Source: Papilionanthe hookeriana x Papilionanthe teres (taxonomy: Eukaryota; Streptophyta; Magnoliopsida; Asparagales; Orchidaceae). From it: DNA of 64,000 bases. Positions 13,086 through 25,000 of the stretch are shown in pieces; the first letter of the stretch is position 1; each line of letters starts with the position of its first letter. The stretch covers positions 78,515,877 to 78,579,876 of the forward strand of contig CM040426.1 of NCBI GenBank assembly GCA_022702705.1. Reading direction: 5' to 3'. Position numbers and translations under genes: made by a program. Below the pieces are notes generated by a model that searched no databases, had not been told where the DNA came from, and saw only the letters and a program-made list of their open reading frames with translations.

Positions 13086-15961
13086 AGAGTCGAGTGCTTG
13101 GGACTACTCATGCGATGTCTTACAAAAATGAGTCTGAAGTGGTTGCTCGTTCTACATGTAAGGTGGGTTCCGTGACTAGTCCGCTAGGATGGTCAGTAAA
13201 GAACTCCTAAAGCTAGATCCTAGGGTCTAAAGAGAAAAGCCTAAGACCTCATTAAAATGAGGTCAACACCACTGATCTCAAAACTTGGCAAAAATAAAAA
13301 AGTAATTCCTTCTTGCTAGATTCCTCTGATCTCCATCATTCACTCCACTATTCTTGTTCAGTTAATTGATAACTTTATGTTCCCTAATACCTCTACAGCT
13401 TTCCCCCATCCACCAGCTAATTGAGCTTCCCACACTAACTTCTTATAACCTCAAGAAAAATGAGCTTCTGAGAAGTAAAACAATCGACTCCTATAACAAT
13501 TTATAAGATTCTCAAAATAAGAACCCTTAGATGGTACTGAATATTACAATTAATAAGCTAGAAACTTTATCAACATGACTAACACGAGGCCTAAGATTTC
13601 TTTCATTGGTGTAATCCAAATAAGAAGCGTTGAGATTTAGTCTTAATTATTATAAAATATATTAAGAAATCTTTAAAGAAAAGACTTCTGTATCAAAAAT
13701 AGAACCACATATAGCTTGAAGCCTACTTTTTCGCTGAATATACTATAACAATTGAAAATCAAAAGTTCACTTACAGATATTGAGTTTTTGTGGGAGGATC
13801 ATGGAGAAGTATGAAAGCATAATTGGTTACTAGATCTAGAACTAAATTAGAATACAAAGAAATGGTGCATTTCACATGTGACAAAATGTGAATATGTTAG
13901 TTTATTGAGCAAATGTTCTTAAGTGTGAAAATTAGGCATTATCCATATTTAAGTAACCTGATTTTTCAAGTACGAACAAAACAAATTGAAGTAAAACCAA
14001 TATTAAAATAGAGATATTATTGTTTCAAAAGAGATAATCACTCATGTCTCAAACAGAGATCAATTAGCAAAGTCTCCACGACCTTTTAATTTGCCAATTT
14101 TTGCAGCAAGTTATAACTTAATTATTTATGCACAATCACTTAGGGAAGAGTGCCATCGTACCAAAATTCAAAAATAAAAATTGAAGATATTTTATCTTTA
14201 ATATTGTCATTACTTTATACTATAATTTCACTTGACAATATTCTGCCACTATTTCCTTTCTAATATTTTGTTTGCATTGCTTATTTATAAGCACAGATAT
14301 TATTATTAAAATACAATTAATTCTTTTCCCTCTCATCAACTACAAAGTTTCACTCATCCTGTAGGTTTAATTTGGTAATAATTATTTATAAAATCATTCT
14401 TAGAAAAATATTTGGATTAATTAACTCCAAGATGTTTTCCAAGTGAATTGGAAATGTATAGCGAATAATAATCTCATCTATATCGTTAAGATTCATCATT
14501 CTTCGAGGTAAGAAGGGTTAGCATTGCAAACTAACTTAGAATTTCTTTGATAAATCATTTATGCAGATGTTCATCTTCTTAAAATTTTAGTTCCACCATA
14601 TTCTTGAAGATACATGCAATGATGTGGCAGAACTGGCAAGAGTACACTCAATAACGTATCTATTATAGTTAAATATGACAAAGTTGGAAACTCATCATAT
14701 AGATCATTTTTTATAATATCAAAAAATCTTCTTGCAAGAAAGAAAGCAAGAAGGAAAAGTACAATTAGCAATGGTAGTCAATAACTCTCGAGAATGTAAC
14801 ATAAAAATAAAGTCAGATTCTTTGCAGTTGTCATAAACCCTTGAGGTAATAATAACTTAATGTTTAGTATTGCACGTGCTTTTGCTGATGAGACAACAAA
14901 ATAATTATTCAGCATGCTAAAATGGTTTTGGTTTACTATTACTTTTCTTATATTTAAAGGTATAATATAGTTTTTATGCCATAGTGACGAGCATCCATAT
15001 CATACAACGACTAAACATAAGACAAGAAAAAAGCAATAGGTAGTGCGTTATATCACATCATATTTGATTAATTACCCAATTGAATAAGTACAAGCATATC
15101 TCGGTAATAGGCAGAGAATTTGTTAGCCCAATGGACTTGGCTGTGGATCAACATTAGGATTGCATTTAGTTAATGTGATTCAGAACCTATGTTCAATGTT
15201 TTCAGCAAGTATCACAATAAAACTATAAATACTGCTATGAAATTAGAAAGTGTAATGCATTTCGTACTTTAATTGTTTACTATCAATAATTTACTCAAGT
15301 AGCTTCAGTATTCTAAGGAGGTTTAATCCATAACTGAACAATTTGTCTTCCATGGTAATATTGTGGCCGACATGTTCCTTGCGTCCCAAAATATTGAAAG
15401 AATATTGCTATATTTATCTAGGCTTTTGTCTAATATGACAGATCTCATTCCCTTAGAAAGTAAATAAAAGATAATATAAAAATACAAGATGAAGTAGACT
15501 CAACTTCCACCTGTACAAGCTTTTTGTTAATCTAACTGCAATGCTAATTGTAGAACTACTTTGGATCAAATTTGAATCGGTAAGGGATCAAAATGGATAC
15601 ATGATACAAAGTGACCCCCACACATTATCTAGAAAATTGTCAAAAGATAATTGTCTAGAGACAAATTTGACAATTTTCTTCTTTATCATTGGCAAGCAAA
15701 TCTGCAGTTGTTTATATCTGAGTGAGTAAATTGAAGACGAATGGCTTGACACGTGACAAAAGCTAATAACAAACTAAGAGTACTAGTGATTGAACTAGAA
15801 TATTTTTGGATAGCTTAAATCTAAATTATTAATACCAAAAATGAGTTCTCATAACAATAAAGAAAACCAGATGGGAACAAAAGAAGCGACATATCAGGCA
15901 ATTACCAGATTGAGCAAATAACAATGAATTCTAGACAAAATATGAGTTAATTGATACTCAC
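13086..15961. other. AT-rich stretch without recognised gene; may be GC1-like intron or flank
   Basis: No exon of the GC1-like gene downstream of exon 3 was recognised here, nor any retroelement protein. A 66-codon open frame on the minus strand (14771-14571) gives a leucine-rich sequence of unknown meaning. If the gene continues, this would be part of its third intron. Confidence 0.4.
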
Positions 15962-16073
15962 CCTATAAAATGTTTCATCTGAAAAATTCGGATTTGCTCC
16001 TATAGTGACCGTGAAGAAGTGAAAACTAACTGAAAACCTTTTCAAAAGATATGCCAGATCAACCGTCCAAACA
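15962..16073 (-). CDS. GC1-like exon 3
   Basis: This 112-nt exon follows a TTATGTCAG acceptor and ends at a GTGAGT donor. Its first base completes the serine codon begun in exon 2; 37 codons follow, including VWTVDLAYLL and FTVTIGANPNFS, diagnostic of the GC1/GUCD1 family. It contains no stop and stays in phase with exon 2 although 13.1 kb of retroelement-rich DNA separates them, which argues that the intron has been tolerated rather than the gene simply broken. Confidence 0.85.
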
Positions 16074-19000
16074 CTGACATAAAAAAGAGTACACCAATCA
16101 GCCAAAAAAAACAAGTTTAAGATTGATTGATTAAGGCTAACAAAGAAAAAAAAACATTCAGAGGATGGATCACCAATATGTAAATAAAAAGGTAGTCATG
16201 GACCAAGGAAATCAACTTGACTGTATAAAAATTCTAATAGCCTTGCAAAGAAAATCAACTTATCATAAGCCTAGATGCTATCAAAAAGAAAATCTCACAT
16301 GAAAGGGCAAACAAATCATTGGATTATGTGCCTTTAAAAACAGCCATTTTAGCATGATAAAACACTGGTCTATATCCAATAACAGAAAAACAATAAATTT
16401 TAGTCGCAGAAAATAATCAAAAGTTAAAAAAGGATTTTGTATCTAAATCTCATATTTCTCTAATATTTTGTACTCAAATGTTCCAATACTCCGCAAAAAA
16501 CATGTTAAATATGCCAAAAAAGCATATTCATAAACAGCATCTGATAGATCCGAAAATTTTAAGCTGGTAATATTTTCAAATTTAACTAAGATGTAACAGT
16601 ATGTCATACATAAAAAACTACTACAGCTCACTTATGGTAGTGTTGTGTCAAACTTTGGGTACAGACATTCTAGATATTTTTGGAATTTTAATAATTATTT
16701 AATTATTTTAAAGCATTGGCATCAATTGATGCTTCCATCTGTATCTATACGGATTTACTAATTTTTATGAACATCTTTTTGGTATGAATTTATCAACATT
16801 ATGTGCATTGCATGCATAAATATACGAGTACAAGTAATGAAATATGGTCAAGGGTTTAGAATTGTTAATAAAACCTAAAATGATATGCAAGATACCTATT
16901 AGAATAAAATCATAATCCCGAGTAATTAACTCATAATTTTAGCAAAAAGAAAAAAAGTTTTTAAATTGGTCACGACCCATAATAGTAGCTATGGCTGATG
17001 TGTGGTATATACGGGAATGGGTAAGGAGCATGACAAAAAGGTGACAACATAACATGCAGAAGTTACGGCAGTGGAAGGCGCTAATGGGTAATAAAATAGG
17101 CCGGTAACCAGCACGGCTGAAACATAAAGGAAGACAACAGCTAAGGCAGTGACAATAGCATAACAGGAATTAGCTTTAACAGCAGGAATAAACTAGAAAC
17201 AGCAGGAACGCAGAAAATGAACTAGCTTTGAAAGTATGAATAGATTAGAAAAGGAGAAAAACGAAAAATAAATAAATAAAAACATCATGAACAACAAGCA
17301 GGAACACATGGAAAGCAGCAGCAAGAAGATAACAAAAGCACGACAAAGTTAGCGAGCGGTAATTAGATGTGGTAAAATGCAATAGTGCTGACTGGAAATA
17401 AGAATAACAAGAAGTAGTGATTAGCAATTTACTGTAACAATGATTCAAATCCGTAATTAGAAGTGGTAAAATGCAACAGTACTGACTGGAAATAAGAATA
17501 ACAACAAGAGGTGATTAGCAATTTACTGCAATAATGATTCAAATCCATGAGTTAACTGAATTCAATGGGATGAGTTAAAACCATATAGTAATGAGTTACA
17601 CCAAACGTACAACTCAAGGTACTAGACAAAACGTCTCGTTCATATAGGAGTCCCAATCATAAGCTTGATTCAAACTAGAAAACAAAAACTAATAAACAAG
17701 ACATAAACTGCATTCTCAATAAACAAAAACTACAAAATTTGCATCAAGATGTCTATAAATCTGAAAAATAATTATATGTATGTGTATAGCCGAAAAATGT
17801 CAACGAACCGAGCTGAAGGGAACAACTATCGTCGAAGTCGCACCAGCAGCCACAGACCCGTCAGGCTGGCAGCCCTGGCCGGCGCCCCATTCAACCAACC
17901 AAAATACTTCAGCCGGCCGGCCACCACCAGCCAGTCAGCCACATTTGGCTGGCCAACTCCCACCATTCGGTCGGCCATCTCGAGCCGATCGGCCACCATA
18001 GGCCAGCCAACAAGTTCCACTCGACCGACTACCTGGGCCAGTCATCCCCAAATGGTCTATCACCATAGGCTAGCCACCAAGTTCCATTCGGTAGGCCACT
18101 CACGGCCGACGAACTCCAAAGATGGGAATGCTCCATATCGGCAGATCCGAGCAAGGAAATGACCAAAATATCCTAGCAATCTTTTATTCCTTTTTACTTT
18201 TATAAATAGAAGACACTTGACATATGTAAAAAGATTTCTCGGCTCTCTCTCTCACCCCCCATGTAAAGAGAACTCTCCCCTTCTTCCCACTTGTAAGCCT
18301 CAAGTATAGTGGAATAAAAAAGGCCAAAGAGCCCGAAAACACCCCTCTTTACCCACAAACGGGACAAAACAATCTCTTTCTCTATCTCTCTCACCTTTTT
18401 TCTCCCCCCGCCGCCAAGCTATACATTGGGCACTCACATGACAGATTTGGATTCAACATCCTAAAACGTGAGGTGAGTGTGGAGCATGCCGATAGTAAAA
18501 AGACGAGCACCAAGAGGGAGAAAATCCTAAACTGAGAAACAAAAATAGAGAAAGAAAAACATATTTGCAAAAAGACAAGCAATAAGAAAAGAAAAAACAA
18601 GAAGAAAGAGGAAAGCCAAAAAGAAGAAAGAAGAAGAAAGAAAAATAGCCTCGCACTCGAAGAGGGAGAAGACCCTAAACAGACAAATGAGACTTGGTGA
18701 ACCCAAACAAACAGATAAGTATTTCTTTTCTTGAAGTTTGTTTTCTTTTTTTCTTCAAGGAAGAAGATGTAAGAAACAAAAAGACAATCTCTCCTCTCAA
18801 TTCTCTCCTCCGAAATAAGCAAACAAAATCTTTCCTCACACTTGAAACATATAAAACTTATCTCAAAGCTCGACTCAAAAAAAGCCACGGAGGTGGTTCC
18901 CTGCCCAGTAACGACAAGCTCTGCGAAGGTTATTGCGCAAATCAAATTTTTAATGAGCCTCGGCGGTTACCATGCAATGGCAACAAAAATATCCGCCTAA

Positions 19001-22000
19001 GACCTGCGAATGGTATGGCCTACCGGAGGCGACTTCTAACAAGAGCAAAAGAGACGGGCAAGGAGTAAGACTTGAGTTGGGTAGAAACCAATCCTAAAAA
19101 AATTTATAAAAAAAAAAAAACTAACAAACAAATGTTCAGAAAATTGAGGCCTCAAGGTCAAACATCAAAAGCTAACGAAAGAAATGTTAAAAGCTAAGTC
19201 CAACCAATGATCCATGAAATCACATTTCGTGTATTTATGAGTTTTTTATTCTTACTACAGTTTCGCCTCCGATAAGTAAAACATTTGGGGGCTTTATATA
19301 TAGTCGGAAAATGTCACCTCACCGAGCCAAAGGAACAACCGTCGCCTGAGTTGCACCAACGGCCATGCACCCATCTAGTTCGCAACCTCGACCAACCACC
19401 CTCCTCTAGCCTGCCATCTCCAGTTGGCCCGGTGCATTGGGCTAGCAAAATACCCCAGACAGCGAGCCACCCTAGCCAGCCACATTGGGTTGGCCACCTT
19501 CCACCATTCGGTCAGCCACCTTGGCTGGCTATCTCCAGACAGCCGACCACCATGGGCTAGCCACCAAGTTCCACTCGGTCGACCATACTCAACTGACCGA
19601 CCATCATGGGTCGGCCACGAAGTTCTATTTAGCCGACCAATTCCAGCCGGCCAGCCACCTGATGCCGATGAGCTCTAGTGACGGGAATGCTCTAGATTGG
19701 CAAACCCGGGCAAGGAAATGACCGAAATAACCTATACTACCTTCCAAAAATCAAGGGTATATTTGTAATCTCATCTTTCCCACTATTTCTATAAATAGAA
19801 GACCCTAGGCATGTGTAAGAATATCTCTACGCTCTCTCTTTCAAACCCCATGTAGAGGGAACTCTCCCATTCTTCCCACTTATAACCCTTAAGTTTAGCG
19901 GAATAAAAAGAACCAAAGAGCCCAGAAACACCCATCTTTGACCCCTGTCCCTTAGGCACTCACAGGACAGATTTGGATTCAACAATATGAATGTGTGCAT
20001 GCGTCACTCTATCGATCAATAGTTGTACCTTGGGTAGGAAAATTTCTATATATCATACCTGGTGTATCATATACACCTCCCCATAATGAATCAAAATTCA
20101 TTAAAAAATCCCCAAAAATCAGACAAGCAATAAGGATGAACACTTACACATGGAATCGTAGAATGATTTTGTTTGAGAGCTTTGCTTTAAACTGTATGCA
20201 ATGTTAATAGGTTTATATTATCATGCTCGGTACATTTAGTGATATTTATGATGCTGGAGAACCTCAACACAACTGCAGTTGTTTTCATAGCACAACAAAC
20301 TCAAGGTTTTATAAGATTAAATGTGATCATAAATTAGTATCAGCAATTCGCCCGTTTCATTACTCGTCAATTAATGGCTCCTACAACTACACAGCCTTCA
20401 GTGAGCATGCAAGTAGAAAATCAAACATGACATTTGGCAAAGAAGACCATTTTTCATAATCAAGAGTGCTAATCATAAGCAGTTGAGAATCATAAATAAT
20501 TTTAAGGTTCAAATAAGCCCAATGAAAAAGTTTCCAACTAAAATATACATCTAGCAATCACTATTGTATTTTGCCTAATGTGATATTTTAGAAAACGAAT
20601 TCTAACAAACTACGTTTATGAGATATAACTATCAGCATGATCAAAGAATGGTTTTTCGTGCAGTTACGACAGTTTTTTAGTTTTAAGACTAAAATTTCGA
20701 GTAGCATAATGGGTGATGAGTGTAAGGTCTTCGTTTGGTGTTCTTCAACAAGTTCTTGGTGAAGGAAAAAAGAGTTAGAGAAGAGAATTTCTAGGATCCT
20801 GGCGTGTTTTTCACATTGGATCGGCGAAGGAAGATTTTGGAGTGTGTCATGTAAGTTTCCTTATATGCAAAGAGGCACGGGTGTGAGTTCTTTGTAAATA
20901 TTTTATGAATTTCATAGTAGAATTTTTGATGGTGTGCTCCGTGATTTCTTCCCGTTCTCAGGTTTTTCCACGTAAATTATCATGTGTTTTTTCGGGTTGC
21001 TTTGATTGAGTTTTCTACTTAAAATTTGTTCTAATTTTCTTGAATTGATGTGATCTTGTTATTCTGCGGCGTGGTTTAGTTTCTAATTGATCATAAGTTC
21101 GGTAAAGTTTGGAAATTGATTGGTATATTTCTATCAAACTGGTATCAGAGCGAGGTTCGATTCGAGAATGAGCAATGGCTGAAAAAACAAGATTCAAAGT
21201 GGAGAAGTTCAATGGAATGAACTTCGCTTTCTGAAAAATGCATGCGAAGGATTTGCTTTATCAGAAAAAATTATATTTACAACTACAAGAAATCACAAGG
21301 ATGTTTGAGTCTATTCCTATGAAGAAATGAGAAGTATTGGATCAAACAACATTAGGTTTGATCCGATTGTCACTTTCCTCATCTGTTGTGTTCAACATCG
21401 CGAATGACAAAACTATGGTGGATCTCATGGCGGTACTGGCCAAGATGTACGAAAAATCTTTTGCTTCTAATAAGATTTTTCTGATGAATTTACTCAATAG
21501 AAAGATAGTGAAAAGCAGTTCAGTGGCAGAACATCTCAATAACTTCAACAATGTGACGTGTCAGCTGTGTTCTATGGCGATTAGGTTTGATGATGCGGTC
21601 AGAGCACTGGTGATAATATTTTTATTGTCGGATAGCTAGGATGGCTTGGTAACGGCGGTGAGTAATTCTTCAAGGATTCGAAGTTGAACTTCGATAACAT
21701 CGTGGGTCTGATGTTGAATGAAGAAGTTCGCAAAAATACAACGAATGGTGAATCTTCAGGTTTTGCGTAGAATATTGATAAAAGAGAAATGAATATAGGT
21801 AGAGTACAGGCAGAGACAAATCCAAGTCCAAGAAAGGAAAGCCCAAGTCAAGTAGAGGAGAATGCTGGAACCGTAGTAAGAAAGGGTATTTCAAGAATGA
21901 CTGCAAAGCTCCACGTAAAGTTGGTGGTGGCGGACATAAAAGTAGTTCCTCTAATAATGTCTCCACTGGTGAAATCCAAAATGACTCTCTAGTGTTATCC

Positions 22001-25000
22001 CTAGTCAGCACTGAATCCTGGATAGTGGATTCAGGTGCCCATTTTCATTCTTGCCCCAATAAAGAGGTGTTTAAAAATTACACCCAAAGTGATCTAGGAA
22101 AGGTTTATTCGGGAGAAAACAATGTCTGCAATATAGTAAGAAATGATGATGTTGATATCAAATTGTCAAATAGAACAATCTGGAAGCTTACTGAAGTTAG
22201 ACATGTTCCAAGTTTGAAAAGAAATATTATCTCAGTGAGTCAGCTGACAAAGTCAGGACTCGTGACAACTTTCACTAGTGCTTCATGAGAGGTGACTAGG
22301 AAGGCATTAGTGATGACTCGGGGCAACATTGAAAACACCCTTTATTTGATCAAGGAAATAACTGATTTCATTGATGTAGTTGGAACCAGCGTGAATGCAA
22401 GTCATTGGTATCGTAGGCTTGGTCATATAAGCGAAAGATGTATGAAGTCCCTACTTTCAAAGAATAAGCTACAGGGTTTGAAATCAGATGATTTGGATTT
22501 CTGTGAAGATTGTATATATGGCAAACATAAGAAGGTTTCTTTCTTCAAGAGTGGTGAGTGGTGAAATCAAAGAAACTGGGTGCATACTGAAATATAGGGT
22601 CCTACTTCAGTTCAGTCCATTAAAGAATCTCGCTATTTTGTAAAGTTCATTGATGATTACACGAGAAAGGTATGAGTTTATTTATTAAAGCAAAAAATTG
22701 ATTTATTTGAAGTCTTTAAGAAGTGGAAGGCTAAGGTAGAAAATGAGACAAACTTGAAGCTGAAGTGTCTCAGATCACCGTTCATGAAAATCTCTCTAAC
22801 TTCGTTTCGTTCTATTAGTTAGGATCGAAAGTTGGTTGTAATGTGTGTGCACCGGAAAGAGGTTTCCAATATGCTATTCTTCGGTGACCCGATCGCTATC
22901 GAGTGAATATGGTGGATCGAAAGTACCGTTAACCACTTGAGTGGTTTGAGTTGACGTCAAAATGAAATGTCTCTAATTTGAACTCATTTCAGGTTCTCTT
23001 TACTTAGTTCCTACAGATAATTGAGGCGAGTATCGTGTTCAAGAAATTTTTGTGCTACAAAGGGGATCAAGCATGAGTTCACTGTCCCAAGGACACCGTA
23101 GTGGAATGGTATGGCTGAGCACATGAACAGAACAATCACGGAGCGTGGTAGGCTTACCAAAACAGTTTTGGGCTGAAGCAATAAACACTAGAGTTTATCT
23201 GATTAACCGTAGTTCACCAATATCTTCGAAAGAATGCTTACTTGAAGAAGCCTGGAGTGACAAAAAGGTATGTCTATCTCACTTAAGAGTATTTAAGTGT
23301 TCTGCATATGTACATGTTGATGCAGAGTCCAGGAGCAAGCTTGACTCGAAATCTGTCAAGTGCACCTTCATTAGATAAGGCTCAGATGAATTTGGGTACA
23401 AATTATGGGATTATCAGAATCGAAAATTCATTAGAAGCAAAAACGTCACATTCAACGAAATAGAGATGTACAAGGGCAGGGTCAGAACTCAGGATATTCC
23501 GTCAGCTACTTATGAAAAATCTAAATACATAGAGATAGATGATATTGATAATCAAAAAGAGGGAGAAAAAAGAAGTGGTCAACCAGAAGGAGCACTGAAA
23601 GTTCCTCAATCAACTGCTACAGAAGTCGGAAAATCCAGCAGAGTAACACAACTCGTACACAAATATTCTCCTTCTTTATACTATTAGTTACTTACCGATA
23701 GTGGTGAACCAGAGTGCTTGGTGGAAGCCACTCAAGTTGAAGATTCAAGGGAGTAGGAGCTCGCCATGGATGAAGAATTGTAATCTTTGGAGCCAAATAA
23801 GACTTGGGACCTGACGGTACTCCCAAATGATAAAAGAGTATTACAGAATAAGTGAGTCTACAGGTTCAAAAAGAAGTCAGAAGGTAGCAAGAGCTACACG
23901 GCAATATTTGTTGTGAAGGGTTTCCAGCAGAGGGAATGACTGGATTACACAGAGATCTCCCCAGTGGTGAAGATGACGACAGTCAGAGTTGTGCTAAGCC
24001 TAGTAGTAGTGGAAGATATACTTCTGGAGTAGATGAATGAAAGAACAGTTTTCGTGATATGAAGAAGTTATATATGGTATAACCACAAGGTTACAAGGTT
24101 TCAGGCAAAAAATGTTTGATCTTCAGATTGAAAAAGCCTCTAAGGCTTGAAGTAAGCCCCAAGACAATGGTACAGGAGTTTTGATAGGTTTATGTCAGAA
24201 AATAAATATTTGAAGTGTCAGGCAGACCACTGCTACTTCATCAAACACTATGGTAATTATTATATTTTGTTCCTTTTGTATGTAGATGGCATGCTGAATG
24301 CAGGGGCAGATTGGAGAAAATTAAAGACCTTAAAAAACAATTATCAAGTAAGTTCGAGATAAAAGATTTAGGTCCAACAAAGAAGACTCTCGGGATGAGA
24401 ATCAACAGAGACAGGAGTGTAGGAACACTGAAGTTGTTTCAGATAGAGTTTGTTAAAAAGATCCTACAGAGTTTCAACATGAGTGAGGCGAAACCAATTA
24501 GCACTCCCTTAGGTAGTCACTTCAAGCAATCTAAGGAGCTTCGCCTAACACTAAAGCAGAGCAAGCACATATGGAGAGAACTCAGTATGTTTCAGAAGTT
24601 GGAAGTTTGATGTATGCGATGATTTGTATCATGTCAGATATTGCATATGCACTGAGGATGGTCAGCAGATACAAGGTCAATCCATACATACGTTATTTGG
24701 AGGCGGTAAAGTGGATTCTTAGGTATTTGAGAGAAGCAATCAACATGACACTTTGCTATGGAAGTGCATGGATTAGTCTATAAGGATTTGTAGATTCAAA
24801 TCTAGCAGGAGATGTGGACAATAGAAGAAGTACAACGGGGTATATCTTTATATTGGGGAACACAACAATGAGTTGGGTTTCCAGGTTACAGAAGATTGTT
24901 GCACTTTCAACTATGGAGGTCGAATATATTGCTATCACTGAGGCTAGTAAGGAGATGATTTGGCTATAGAGTTTTCATGGAAAAATTGGTCAAAAAACAG

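Larger units (their letters stand above)
17777..19984 (+). mobile_element. Non-autonomous LTR element with about 0.8-kb interior
   Basis: Two long direct repeats, about 17777-18458 and 19292-19984, align over their length. Both carry irregular GGCCAGCCACC/CGGTCGGCCA repeats, a TATAAATAGAAGAC promoter box, a CCCCATGTA(A/G)AG segment and the same end, GATTTGGATTCAACA. The interior of about 830 bp ends in a polypurine-like ATTTGGGGGC just before the right repeat. No gag or pol frame is present, so the element would depend on another element's proteins. The exact first base of the LTRs is uncertain and no target-site duplication was identified. Confidence 0.8.

Noticed and set aside
18391..18945. 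184-codon minus-strand frame
   Set aside because: Spans the LTR end and interior of a non-autonomous element; the product is Phe/Leu/Ser-rich from purine-rich DNA on the other strand, with no recognisable domain.
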